Assembly (NCBI RefSeq): GCF_000455825.1
Contig: NZ_ATAO01000179.1
Span: 1 to 64,000 of the forward strand
From: Microbacterium maritypicum MF109
GTDB lineage: Bacteria; Actinomycetota; Actinomycetes; Actinomycetales; Microbacteriaceae
Direction: 5' to 3'
DNA: 64,000 nt
The notes below the pieces were generated by a model that searched no databases, was not told the DNA's origin, and was given only the letters and a program-made list of their open reading frames with translations. The stretch's first letter is position 1; every line of letters starts with the position of its first letter. A program made the position numbers and the translations under genes. Below are positions 28,722 through 38,040 of this stretch, piece by piece.

Positions 28722-29172
28722 CGCGCTTCTTCTCCCGGATGTAGACCTCGCGGCGCACCTTCGCGACGACGTCGCCCTCACGGTCGGTGATGACGGTCTC
28801 GAACCACTCGAGCACCTTGGCTCCGCCGCGTGCACGCTCGCGGATCTCCTCCGCCTTCTCCTTCGACACCTCGAACTCGGCGGTGAGCACGCCTCGGCCG
28901 GGCTTGAGGAACTCGATCTCGCCGCGGGTGTCCCACACGACGTGGTCGCGTCCGAGCTGGTGCATGACCAGCATGAAGAAGTACGGGTCGGTCATCGCCG
29001 ACATCGAGCCGCCGAACGCGGTCTTGACGTAGTTGCGGGTGAAGACGTTGACGTGCAGCTCGACGGTCGCGTGCGTCCAGTCCTCGCTGAAGCGGCGGAT
29101 GCGGATGCCGCTGAAGAGGTTGGGGATCCACAGGCTCATGCCGATCGCGAGACGGCGGGGAGTGATGCGCAT
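28702..29172 (-). CDS. DUF4442 hot-dog fold protein (thioesterase-like)
   Basis: 156-residue protein of the hot-dog fold thioesterase superfamily, DUF4442 type. Characteristic segments are ATVELHVNVFTRNYVKTAFGGSMSAMTDPYFFMLVM, which carries the central helix, and a later strand GEIEFLKPGRGVLTAEFEV. No substrate can be assigned; acyl-CoA or acyl-carrier thioesters are the usual guess for this fold. The frame is open for 39 further codons upstream, but those residues do not look like the family, so the ATG at 29172 is used. It is divergent from the GntR gene. Confidence 0.82.
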   Translation of the reverse strand: MRITPRRLAIGMSLWIPNLFSGIRIRRFSEDWTHATVELHVNVFTRNYVKTAFGGSMSAMTDPYFFMLVMHQLGRDHVVWDTRGEIEFLKPGRGVLTAEFEVSKEKAEEIRERARGGAKVLEWFETVITDREGDVVAKVRREVYIREKKRVTASRG

Positions 29173-29222
29173 GAAGGCCAGTGTGCGGCACCAGGGCGGA
29201 AGCGACGAAGACGTCTGGAGGG

Positions 29223-29254
29223 TTGGCACAGTTATTATAGTTCGCATAGAATAA
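29223..29254 (+). promoter_or_regulatory. Promoter and operator-like palindrome of the GntR operon
   Basis: One of the clearest promoters in the window: -35 TTGGCA (29223-29228), an 18-base spacer and -10 TAGAAT (29247-29252). The inverted repeat TTATTATA (29232-29239) and TAGAATAA (29247-29254), with one mismatch and a 7-base centre, covers the spacer and the -10 box. Binding there would block RNA polymerase, so autorepression by the GntR product is likely. Confidence 0.7.
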
Positions 29255-29281
29255 GTAGCGATGATAGGAGAGGAGGGCCGG

Positions 29282-29710
29282 ATGCTCATCCGCGTCGATC
29301 CCGACAGCCCCCGCGCGCTCTACGACCAGGTGGCGGCCTCCATCCGCTCCGACATCCTCACCGGGGTCCTCGCGCCCGGCGATCGCCTTCCCGCGGCCCG
29401 CGACGTCGCCGAAGCGCTCGACATCAACCAGCACACCGTCCTGCACGCCTACCAGCGGCTGCGCGATGAGGGGTTGGTCGATCTGCGTCGCGGGAGGGGA
29501 GCGGTCATCGCGGCCTCGGCTGCGCCCCTCGCCGAACTCGCTCACGACATCGACGAGCTGGTGCGCCGTGCCGCAGCCCTCGGCGTCTCCGCCGACACGC
29601 TCGCCGGCATCGTTCATGCGCACCGTGACGCCCGATCCGATCTCGACCGTTCTGATCTCCCCCGTTCCGATCCCGACCGCCCCGACAGCCGCGAGGAGGA
29701 CTCGCCATGA
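29282..29710 (+). CDS. GntR family transcriptional regulator, YtrA type
   Basis: 142-residue regulator with a winged helix (SPRALYDQVAASIRSDILTGVLAPGDRLPAARDVAEALDINQHTV in two pieces) and a short C-terminal dimer helix instead of a ligand domain, as in the YtrA subfamily. YtrA regulators usually control linked membrane transport or envelope-stress genes, and here two membrane proteins follow with 4-base overlaps. The ATG at 29282 has GAGGAGG 5 bases upstream and is preferred over the ATG at 29261, which lies beside the promoter. Autoregulation through the palindrome upstream is likely. Confidence 0.9.
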   Translation: MLIRVDPDSPRALYDQVAASIRSDILTGVLAPGDRLPAARDVAEALDINQHTVLHAYQRLRDEGLVDLRRGRGAVIAASAAPLAELAHDIDELVRRAAALGVSADTLAGIVHAHRDARSDLDRSDLPRSDPDRPDSREEDSP

Positions 29711-30777
29711 CCATCCACGACCTCACCCGCACGCCGCCTGCGCTGCTGCGACGCGCTCGGCTGACCTTCTTCGTCGTCGCGGTGATCCTGCCGATCGTGA
29801 TCACCGCCGTCGCCGTCGTGATCCTGCTCGCCTGGCTGCCCACGCTGCCGCCACAGGTGGCGACCCATTGGGGTGTGAGCGGCGCCGACCGGTTCGGCCC
29901 GCCGTCCGTGTATCTCTGGATCCTCGTCGGGGTCGGGCTCGGCTTGCCGGCGCTGATGGCGATCGTCACCCTCGCGTCCGTCGGTGCGCACTGGGGCGGG
30001 GCGGCCCGGCTGATGGGCGCACTCTCCGCGGGGATGTCCGCCTTCGCGGCCGTGATGAGCCTCGGATCCCTCGCGATCCAGCGTGAGCTCGCCGACCCCG
30101 CGGAATCGCCCGGCATCGGGGGCACCATGGCACTCGCGTTCGCCGCACTCCTTCTGGTCGGCGGCATCGCCTGGGCCGTGCAGCCGCGCGTGCGGCCGGA
30201 GCAGGGGCGCACGCTCGAACCCCGCTACTCGGTGCACGTCGCGAAGGGCGAACGCGTCGTGTGGGTCGCCACGACGACGATGCCGCGCGGCGCGCTCGCC
30301 TTCCTGCTGTTCGTGCTCCTCGGTCTCGTCGCGCTCGCCGCGTACATGCTCGGCACCGGCGTCGAGGGTGGCTGGATCGTCGCGCTGGTCGTGGTCGTCG
30401 TGGGCTTCGCCCTCGCGGCGACCGCCTCGTTCCGCGTCACGGTCACACCGGAGGGCTTCTCTGCTCGTGCCCTGCTGGGCTGGCCGCGCATCCGTGTCCC
30501 GCTCGACGAGGTCGAGGCGGCGCGCGCTGTCGACATCTCCCCGTTCGGCGAGTTCGGCGGCTGGGGATGGCGCATCGCCGTCGACGGGCGCACCGGGATC
30601 GTCATGCGCCGCGGATCTGCGATCGAGGTCTCCCGACGGGGCCGGCGACCCTTCATCGTCACCATCGACGGCGCGGAAGAAGCCGCGGCGCTGCTCCAGG
30701 CCTATGTCGACCGCGCGGGGACCGCGGCCATCGCCTCGACCGATCGATCGACGGACTCCGGAAAGGAGACCTCATGA
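29707..30777 (+). CDS. DUF1648 domain membrane protein
   Basis: 356-residue integral membrane protein. The first helix (FFVVAVILPIVITAVAVVILLAW) is followed by the DUF1648 signature LPPQVATHWGVSGADRFGPPS. More helices run to about residue 245, and the C-terminal ~110 residues form a soluble beta-rich domain (FRVTVTPEGFSARALLGWPRIRVPLDEVEAA) like a PH or YdbT-type domain. DUF1648 proteins occur beside GntR regulators and ABC or peptide-sensing systems in Firmicutes and Actinobacteria. It overlaps the regulator by 4 bases and the following protease by 4 bases. Function is unknown. Confidence 0.85.
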   Translation: MTIHDLTRTPPALLRRARLTFFVVAVILPIVITAVAVVILLAWLPTLPPQVATHWGVSGADRFGPPSVYLWILVGVGLGLPALMAIVTLASVGAHWGGAARLMGALSAGMSAFAAVMSLGSLAIQRELADPAESPGIGGTMALAFAALLLVGGIAWAVQPRVRPEQGRTLEPRYSVHVAKGERVVWVATTTMPRGALAFLLFVLLGLVALAAYMLGTGVEGGWIVALVVVVVGFALAATASFRVTVTPEGFSARALLGWPRIRVPLDEVEAARAVDISPFGEFGGWGWRIAVDGRTGIVMRRGSAIEVSRRGRRPFIVTIDGAEEAAALLQAYVDRAGTAAIASTDRSTDSGKETS

Positions 30778-31724
30778 ACGACCAGACCCTGAACCCGCGC
30801 CGTGTGCCGTGGACCGCGGTGATCGTCTTCGTGGCGGTCTCCTTCGTCCTCTCCTGGCTGGTCGCCCTGCCCCTGTGGCTGGGCGACGGGCTCGCCGAGC
30901 CGAGCTCGGTGTTCCTGCTGCCGGTGATGATGTTCACGCCTGCGGTGGCGGCTCTCATCGTCACTTTCGCGATGCGCGTCCCCGCACCCGGGCAGCGCGC
31001 CCGCTTCCTCGGACTGTGGCCGCTGCGCCCCGCGAAGCGCGTGATCTGGCTCATGGTCGCGGGGTGGCTCGTTCCGCCGCTGCTGGTGGGCCTGGGCGTC
31101 CTGCTCTCCGCCGCGCTCGGTTTCGTGCAGCTCGACCTGACATTCTCGGCTCTCGCAGCCGAGCTCGAGAAGGCAGTGCCGGCCGGAACGCCACTGCCTC
31201 CTGTCCAGGTCGTCGTGTTCGCGCAGCTCGCGATGATCCCCATCGGCGCGCTGTTCAACAGCCTCTTCGCGTTCGGCGAGGAGCTCGGCTGGCGGGGGTG
31301 GCTGCTTCCGGCGCTGCGCCCGCTCGGCACCTGGCCGGCTCTGATCCTCAGCGGCGTGATCTGGGGCGTGTGGCACAGCCCGATCATCCTGCTCGGCTAC
31401 AACTTCGGGCGCACCGACATCACGGGCATCCTGTTCATGATCGGTGGATGCGTGGCCTGGGGCGTCCTGCTCGGCTGGCTGCGGCTGCGGTCCGCATCGG
31501 TGTGGCCGGCGGTCATCGCGCACGGATCTCTGAACGCCGCGGCGGGGCTCATCCTCATCGTCGCCGCGACGCAGCCCGACCTGGCGTTGGCGGGACCACT
31601 CGGCGTCGCGACCTGGGTCGTCCTCGCGCTCGTCGCGGTGGTGCTGCAGCTGACGGGACAGTTCCGTGCCCAGCCCGAGCTCGCCGACGCGTCGGGGCGG
31701 CTGCTCTCGGCACCGCGGCCTTGA
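30774..31724 (+). CDS. CPBP family intramembrane metalloprotease (CAAX/Abi type)
   Basis: 316-residue multi-helix protein with all three motifs of the CPBP/CAAX family: the EExxxR motif in GEELGWRGW (E169, E170, R174), the FxxxH-like IWGVWHSP (H201) and HGSLN (H250, N254). These residues bind the catalytic metal in the related Rce1 enzyme. Bacterial members often give immunity to or process bacteriocins, or cleave membrane anchors. It is the last gene of the GntR-DUF1648-CPBP operon (ATGA overlap, GGAGAC ribosome site), so it probably responds to the same envelope or peptide signal. Confidence 0.92.
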   Translation: MNDQTLNPRRVPWTAVIVFVAVSFVLSWLVALPLWLGDGLAEPSSVFLLPVMMFTPAVAALIVTFAMRVPAPGQRARFLGLWPLRPAKRVIWLMVAGWLVPPLLVGLGVLLSAALGFVQLDLTFSALAAELEKAVPAGTPLPPVQVVVFAQLAMIPIGALFNSLFAFGEELGWRGWLLPALRPLGTWPALILSGVIWGVWHSPIILLGYNFGRTDITGILFMIGGCVAWGVLLGWLRLRSASVWPAVIAHGSLNAAAGLILIVAATQPDLALAGPLGVATWVVLALVAVVLQLTGQFRAQPELADASGRLLSAPRP

Positions 31725-31755
31725 CGGAGGGCGGCGCCGGGGGTTGGCTGAGGCC

Positions 31756-32415
31756 ATGGAATCCACCCCCGCCGCCTGGTCCGACGCCGACAGCTTCCTC
31801 TCCGATCTGCTCGTCGGTCCCGATCCGGCGCTGGAGTCGGCCCTCACTGCGCAGCGGGCCGCCGGCCTCCCGGAGATCGAGGTCGCGCCCGTCGCCGGCA
31901 AACTGCTGAACCTGCTGGTCCGCATCAGCGGCGCGCGCCGCGTGCTCGAGATCGGCACGCTCGGCGGCTACTCGACGATCTGGCTCGCCCGCGCCGTCGG
32001 CGCCGAAGGACGGGTCGTGACTATCGAGGCGGAATCGGACAACGCGGCGGTCGCCCGTGCCAGCATCGACGCCGCGGGGGTCGGTGATCGCGTCGACATC
32101 CGGGTGGGGCGGGGAGCGGACGTGCTGCCGACCCTGGTCGGCGGATTCGATCTGGTGTTCATCGATGCCGACAAGGAGTCGAACACGATCTACCTCGATT
32201 GGGCGGCGAAGCTCGGGCACCCCGGCACGGTGATCGTGCTCGACAACATCGGGCGCGAGGGCGAGATCGTCCGCGACGACAGCACCGATCCCAAGGTCGT
32301 GGGCACCCGCGACGGACTGCGGATGCTGGGGGAGGATCCGCGCTTCGATGCCACGGCCCTGCAGACCGTGGGCGTGAAGGGATGGGACGGCTTCGCGATC
32401 GCCGTGGTCGTCTGA
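31756..32415 (+). CDS. SAM-dependent O-methyltransferase, caffeoyl-CoA/catechol type
   Basis: 219-residue class I methyltransferase of the O-methyltransferase family 3. The SAM-binding motif I reads VLEIGTLGGYSTIWLARA, motif II region GRVVTIEAESDNAAVAR, and the metal/catalytic block is LVFIDADKESNTIYLDWA followed by VLDNIGREG. The family needs a divalent metal and methylates catechol-like hydroxyls. It lies 31 bases after the CPBP protease, so it may be read from the same transcript, but no functional link is evident. A long-range inverted repeat GGCCTCCCG/CGGGAGGCC in the gap to eno could terminate it. Confidence 0.88.
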   Translation: MESTPAAWSDADSFLSDLLVGPDPALESALTAQRAAGLPEIEVAPVAGKLLNLLVRISGARRVLEIGTLGGYSTIWLARAVGAEGRVVTIEAESDNAAVARASIDAAGVGDRVDIRVGRGADVLPTLVGGFDLVFIDADKESNTIYLDWAAKLGHPGTVIVLDNIGREGEIVRDDSTDPKVVGTRDGLRMLGEDPRFDATALQTVGVKGWDGFAIAVVV

Positions 32416-32532
32416 CCTTCCGGGGCCTCCCGCCGCGGGCGATTCGCGTCCGGGCGAGTCCCGGAGTCCGTCGGGAGGCCGGGCTAGACTGGGCGCGGAT
32501 CGACGACGCTCCACACAACGTTTTCCCCCTGA

Positions 32533-33828
<1,296 letters not shown>

Positions 33829-33858
33829 ACGCACGACACATCGAAGAAGCCGCCGACA

Positions 33859-33876
33859 CGGCGGTGAACACCGCCG
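33859..33876 (+). terminator. Small hairpin after eno
   Basis: CGGCGGT (33859-33865) and ACCGCCG (33870-33876) form a perfect 7-bp stem with a GAAC loop 31 bases after the eno stop. No T-run follows, so it may be a weak terminator or an mRNA 3' end-stabilising structure. Confidence 0.4.
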
Positions 33877-33887
33877 CTGAGCCGGCA

Positions 33888-33933
33888 CGACGAAGGAGGA
33901 GCCGTGGCACGACGACCGGCTCCTCCTTCGTCG
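33888..33933 (+). promoter_or_regulatory. 16-bp perfect hairpin around the ftsB ribosome site and start codon
   Basis: CGACGAAGGAGGAGCC (33888-33903) pairs without mismatch with GGCTCCTCCTTCGTCG (33918-33933) around a 14-base loop. The Shine-Dalgarno AAGGAGGA lies inside the left arm, and the GTG start codon is the first three bases of the loop. The right arm encodes residues 6-10 of FtsB. As RNA it should hide the ribosome site; it could also act as part of the eno terminator. Confidence 0.9.
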
Positions 33934-34479
33934 TCTCCGCGAGCGCAGCCGACGCCCTCGCCCACGAAGAAGGGCGCGAAGCCCCGGGCGCAGGCAGCGA
34001 CGACGTCGTCTCGGCGTGCGTCGAGCGCGTCCCGAGGCGAGGCGCCTCGCGTCGACGTGCGCGAGTGGGCATCCGGCATCCGGCTCTCGGCGTTCTCCGT
34101 CATCATGCTCTCTCTCGTGGTGCTGGGAGCCTGGGTGCTCGTGCCCACGCTCGGGACCTTCATCGATCAGCGTCAGAAGATCGCTGCTCTCGAGGCATCG
34201 GTGAAGGTGAGCGAAGACCAGATCGAGGCGCTCGTCGCGGAACGCGAGCGTTGGAACGACCCCGCGTACATCGCCACCCAGGCCCGCGAACGCCTCTACT
34301 ACGTCAAGCCCGGCGAGGTCGTCTACCTGGTCGACAACGACCTCGACCCCGCAGCACTTCCGCGTGAGCAGGACCCCGTGAGCGAGACGCTCGTCGAGAC
34401 GCCGACGGACTGGATGCCGCAGTTGCTGCGCACCGTGGTCTCGACCGGGCTCAGCGACACGGCCGCCGTCGCTCCCTGA
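33904..34479 (+). CDS. ftsB: Septum formation initiator FtsB/DivIC family protein
   Basis: 191-residue bitopic cell-division protein of the FtsB/FtsL/FtsQ type complex. A Pro/Ser/Arg/Lys-rich cytoplasmic tail of about 55 residues leads to one membrane helix (SVIMLSLVVLGAWVLVPTL, about residues 65-85), a coiled coil (QRQKIAALEASVKVSEDQIEALVAERERW) and the family block DPAYIATQARERLYYVKPGEVVYLV. The GTG start follows AAGGAGGA, but that site is buried in a perfect hairpin. The order eno-ftsB-DUF501 is conserved in Actinobacteria. Confidence 0.92.
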   Translation: MARRPAPPSSSPRAQPTPSPTKKGAKPRAQAATTSSRRASSASRGEAPRVDVREWASGIRLSAFSVIMLSLVVLGAWVLVPTLGTFIDQRQKIAALEASVKVSEDQIEALVAERERWNDPAYIATQARERLYYVKPGEVVYLVDNDLDPAALPREQDPVSETLVETPTDWMPQLLRTVVSTGLSDTAAVAP

Positions 34480-34526
34480 GCATTCGCTCCGAGCATCCTC
34501 CCTGGCGGCTCCCCTACGCTGGTGGG

Positions 34527-35069
34527 GTGACCACGCCGCCGTTCCCCGCCCCCACGCCCGCCGAACTCGCCGTCGTATCGGCTCAGCTCGGTCGTCCCGC
34601 CCGAGGCGTGGTGGGCATCGCGGCCCGCTGCGTGTGCGGCAACCCGACGGTCGTCGCGACCACCCCGCGTCTGCCGGACGGCACGCCGTTCCCCACGTTC
34701 TACTACCTGACGCACCCGGCGGCGACCGCGGCGATGTCGACGCTCGAGGCCACCCAGGTGATGCCGGAGCTCGCCGCCCTCCTCACCGACGACGAAGACG
34801 TGGCCGCGGCCTACCTCGCAGCCCACGAGGCCTATCTCGCCGACCGTGGGCAGTTCGGAGAGGTCTCCGAGATCGACGGCATCTCCGCCGGAGGCATGCC
34901 CACGCGTGTCAAGTGCCTGCACGCCCTGGCCGGACATGCCCTGGCTGCGGGCCCCGGGGTCAACCCGATCGGCGACGCCGCACTCGCACGCTCTTCATGG
35001 TCGCCCTCGGTCTGCCGCTGCGAAGACCCCGGTGCCGCGGTGCGCGACGGGGCGGCCCCCTCGGCATGA
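34527..35069 (+). CDS. DUF501 domain protein
   Basis: 180-residue protein of the actinobacterial DUF501 family. Conserved pieces are GVVGIAARCVCGNPTVVATTPRLPDGTPFPTFYYLTHP (read in two parts), the middle helix block AYLAAHEAYLADRGQFGEV and SAGGMPTRVKCLHALAGHALAAGPGVNPIGD. It contains several conserved Cys (CVCG, KCLH), suggesting metal binding, but no function is known. TACGCT at 34515-34520 lies 6 bases before the GTG, a leaderless start. The stop overlaps the ATG of the S8 protease (ATGA). Confidence 0.93.
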   Translation: MTTPPFPAPTPAELAVVSAQLGRPARGVVGIAARCVCGNPTVVATTPRLPDGTPFPTFYYLTHPAATAAMSTLEATQVMPELAALLTDDEDVAAAYLAAHEAYLADRGQFGEVSEIDGISAGGMPTRVKCLHALAGHALAAGPGVNPIGDAALARSSWSPSVCRCEDPGAAVRDGAAPSA

Positions 35070-36373
35070 CCGCGCGCCGGAAGCTGCGCAGCGCTGCCGC
35101 CATCGTGGTGGTCGCGGCGACCGTGCTGCTCATCGGCGCCTCCGCCACGCCGCCGCCGATCCCCGATGACCCCGCAGATCCGATCCGCGCCTCGGAGTAC
35201 TGGCTCGACGGCGCACGCATCCGCGAGGCCTGGCAGACGACCCGCGGCAAGGGCGTGACGATCGCGGTGATCGACACGGGCATCGGCAAGGTGCCGTCGG
35301 TCTTCGGCGACGCGGTCGTCGGGGGCACGGACGTGTCGGGGGCCGGGACTCCGGACGGACGCACCCCGCTGGGCGCGGTCGACGGCAACCACGGATCCTG
35401 GGTGGCTTCGCTGGCTGCCGGACGCGGTGCACCGGACGGAACGGGCATGATCGGCGTGGCTCCGGAGGCCAACCTGCTCTCGATCTCCGTGGGTTTCGGT
35501 GCGGCCGCGGCGGTGCCGTTCACGGAACAGGTGGCGAAGGGCATGAAGTGGGCCGTCGACAACGGGGCCGACGTCATCAATCTGTCGTTCACCACGAACA
35601 CGCTCGATTGGGACGAGAGCTGGGACGAGGCGTTCCTGTACGCCTTCGAGCACGACGTGGTGGTGGTCGTCGCCGCCGGCAACCGGGGGAGCGGGACGAA
35701 CATCATCGGCGCCCCGGCGACCATTCCCGGCGTGCTCACCGTCGGCGGCGTCGACCAGACGGGCACGGCCAGCATCGAGGCGTCGACGCAGGGCATCACG
35801 ATCGGGATCTCGGCGCCCAGCGAAGGCCTGATCGGTGTCTCGGCCGATGGCTCGGTCGTCCCCTGGCGCGGCACGAGCGGTGCGGCGCCCATCGTCGCCG
35901 GAGTCGCGGCGCTGATCCGCTCGGCGCACCCCGACATCAAGGCGATCGACGTCATCAATCGCATCATCAAGACCGCGATTCCGGTCGACGATGCGATCAA
36001 GCCCCAGGATCCGCTGTACGGGTACGGGCTGGTGGATGCGGCGGCGGCGATCTCTGCGAACATTCCCGCGGTGAGCGAGAACCCCATGGGAGACCTGGCG
36101 GAGTGGATCCGCGTGTTCCGCCGTGCGCAGTCGGAACCGCAGCCGGTGGAGACGAGGACCCCGGTCGCCGTTCCCCCTCTTCCGGCCGCAGACGCGCCGA
36201 CCGAGGCCGGTTCACCGTTGCTTCCCAGCGCGGATTCACTGCGCTACGGTACCCTGCCGCTCATTGCGCTCACCGTCCCTGGTATCCTGGTAGCGCTTGG
36301 CGTCACCGCAGCTGCCCGGCGCATCCGATCGGCGCGCATTTCCGTACGCCACACCCCCGACTCCGAGGAGTAG
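35066..36373 (+). CDS. S8 family subtilisin-like serine peptidase, membrane-anchored
   Basis: 435-residue secreted protease. It has an N-terminal signal segment (residues 7-28), the subtilisin triad with Asp70 (AVIDTGIG), His109 (GNHGSWVAS) and Ser271 (RGTSGAAP), and the oxyanion Asn in VAAGNRGSG. A Pro-rich linker leads to a C-terminal membrane helix (LPLIALTVPGILVALGVTAAA) and a basic tail. This topology matches mycosins of type VII secretion, but no ESX gene is nearby, so the similarity may be only structural. In Mycobacterium the gene following DUF501 is an exopolyphosphatase, so here it has a different neighbour. Confidence 0.92.
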   Translation: MTARRKLRSAAAIVVVAATVLLIGASATPPPIPDDPADPIRASEYWLDGARIREAWQTTRGKGVTIAVIDTGIGKVPSVFGDAVVGGTDVSGAGTPDGRTPLGAVDGNHGSWVASLAAGRGAPDGTGMIGVAPEANLLSISVGFGAAAAVPFTEQVAKGMKWAVDNGADVINLSFTTNTLDWDESWDEAFLYAFEHDVVVVVAAGNRGSGTNIIGAPATIPGVLTVGGVDQTGTASIEASTQGITIGISAPSEGLIGVSADGSVVPWRGTSGAAPIVAGVAALIRSAHPDIKAIDVINRIIKTAIPVDDAIKPQDPLYGYGLVDAAAAISANIPAVSENPMGDLAEWIRVFRRAQSEPQPVETRTPVAVPPLPAADAPTEAGSPLLPSADSLRYGTLPLIALTVPGILVALGVTAAARRIRSARISVRHTPDSEE

Positions 36374-36380
36374 TTCTTCT

Positions 36381-37925
36381 GTGCCTCAGAACAGCACTGT
36401 GCCCAAGATCCTGATCGTCGGCGGAGGGTACGCGGGTTTCTACACCGCGTGGAAGCTCGAGAAGCACCTGCGCAAGGGCGAAGCCGACGTGACCATGGTC
36501 GACCCGCTGCCGTACATGACGTACCAGCCGTTCCTGCCCGAGGTCGCCGCCGGCTCCATCGAGGCGCGACACTCGGTGGTCGCGCACCGTCGTCACCTCA
36601 AGCGCACGAACGTCCTCACCGCCAAGGTGACGAACATCAACCACGCGCAGAAGGTCGCGACCATCACGCCGCCCGTGGGCGAGCCGTACGAGTTCGCGTA
36701 CGACCAGATCGTCGTCACCGCCGGTGCCGTGTCGCGTACCTTCCCGATCCCCGGCATCGCCGACAACGCGATCGGTCTGAAGACGATCGAAGAGGCCGTC
36801 GCGATCCGCGACAAGGTCATGTCGAACTTCGACAAGGCCGCCTCCCTCCCGGCCGGGCCTGAGCGCGACCGTCTGCTGACCGTCGTGGTCGTCGGTGGTG
36901 GCTTCGCCGGCATCGAGGTGTTCGCCGAGCTGCGTTCGCTGGCGTCCGCGCTGGTGGCCAAGTACCCGCAGATCAGCTTCGACGACACGCACTTCCACCT
37001 CATCGAGGCGATGGGCCGCATCATGCCCGAGGTCTCGCTGCAGACCAGCGAGTGGGTGCTCAAGGACCTGGCCAAGCGCGGAGCCAACGTGCACCTCGAC
37101 ACGCAGCTGACCAGCGCCGTCGACGGCAACGTCGAGCTTTCCACCGGTGAGGTCATCCCAACCGACGTCATCGTGTGGACCGCGGGTGTCATGGCCAACC
37201 CGACCGTCGTCCGCGGCGGAGACCTGCCGGTCGAGGAGCGCGGTCGCATCCAGACCCGCGCCGACCTGCGCGTCGGAACGCCGGAGGCGTTCGTCGAGGG
37301 AGCGTGGGCGGCCGGTGACGTCTCGGCGGTTCCCGACCTCTCCGGTGGTGGAGTCGGCGGCTTCTGCGTGCCGAATGCCCAGCACGCGGTCCGCCAGGCC
37401 AAGCTGCTCGCGAAGAACCTCGTCGCGGTCCTCCGGGGAGAGAAGCCCAAGGAGTACTTCCACAAGAACCTCGGTGCCGTCGCCGGCCTCGGCCTCTACA
37501 ACGGTGTCTTCCAGTCCGGCAAGATCGCCCTCAAGGGTTTCGTGGCCTGGGTCGCGCACCGCGGCTACCACGGTCTCGCGATGCCCACCTGGGAGCGCAA
37601 GTTCCGCGTCATCTGGGGCTGGTGGAACAACCTGTGGCTCGGCCGCGACCTGGTGAACCTCGAGACCGTGCAGAACCCGCGCTACGTCTTCGAGGAGTTC
37701 GCGGCGCGCCCGCGCCCGGCTGCTCCGGCCGCGCCCGTGGCAGAGGCTGCTCCGGCCGCGAAGGCTGCTCCGCCTGCGAAGAAGTCGGCGGCCAAGGCCG
37801 CTCCGGCCGCATCGGCCGAGGTGACGGAGAAGCCGGTCGCGAAGAAGCCCGCAGCGAAGAAGCCCGCAGCGAAGAAGCCCGCCGCCGAGAAGGCCCCCGA
37901 GCCGGCCGAGGCTGCCGCCAAGTAG
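36381..37925 (+). CDS. ndh: Type II NADH:quinone dehydrogenase (NDH-2) with Lys/Ala-rich tail
   Basis: 514-residue non-pumping NADH dehydrogenase that feeds electrons to menaquinone. Two Rossmann motifs are present: KILIVGGGYAGFYTAWKLE (FAD) at the start and VVVVGGGFAGIEVFAEL (NADH) near residue 170. Then come the FAD-closing WAAGDVSAVPD and a membrane-associating C-terminal part (GYHGLAMPTWERKFRVIWGW). After residue ~436 a disordered tail of about 78 residues is built of PAAK-type repeats (AAKKPAAKKPAAKKP), rather like actinobacterial HU/histone-type tails. The GTG start has GAGGAG upstream. It directly follows the S8 protease and is followed by a strong terminator. Confidence 0.93.
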   Translation: MPQNSTVPKILIVGGGYAGFYTAWKLEKHLRKGEADVTMVDPLPYMTYQPFLPEVAAGSIEARHSVVAHRRHLKRTNVLTAKVTNINHAQKVATITPPVGEPYEFAYDQIVVTAGAVSRTFPIPGIADNAIGLKTIEEAVAIRDKVMSNFDKAASLPAGPERDRLLTVVVVGGGFAGIEVFAELRSLASALVAKYPQISFDDTHFHLIEAMGRIMPEVSLQTSEWVLKDLAKRGANVHLDTQLTSAVDGNVELSTGEVIPTDVIVWTAGVMANPTVVRGGDLPVEERGRIQTRADLRVGTPEAFVEGAWAAGDVSAVPDLSGGGVGGFCVPNAQHAVRQAKLLAKNLVAVLRGEKPKEYFHKNLGAVAGLGLYNGVFQSGKIALKGFVAWVAHRGYHGLAMPTWERKFRVIWGWWNNLWLGRDLVNLETVQNPRYVFEEFAARPRPAAPAAPVAEAAPAAKAAPPAKKSAAKAAPAASAEVTEKPVAKKPAAKKPAAKKPAAEKAPEPAEAAAK

Positions 37926-37940
37926 CAGACACGCTCGCAC

Positions 37941-37985
37941 ACGAACATCGGCCCCCACGCGCTCCGCGTCGGGGCCGATGTTCGT
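37941..37985 (+). terminator. Strong terminator after ndh
   Basis: ACGAACATCGGCCCC (37941-37955) pairs perfectly with GGGGCCGATGTTCGT (37971-37985). The intervening bases form a second stem, ACGCG/CGCGT, making one long rod. It ends the ndh transcript and separates it from the following riboswitch-controlled unit. Confidence 0.9.
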
Positions 37986-38040
37986 CTCTGCGGGGCGGCT
38001 CCGAGGCCATGCATAGGTACGGCCGGTATCGTCACGCGAG

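Noticed and set aside
35066-36373. Mycosin and type VII secretion locus
   Set aside because: The protease has the topology, but no EccB-E, WXG100 or FtsK/SpoIIIE-type gene lies near, so an ESX system cannot be claimed.
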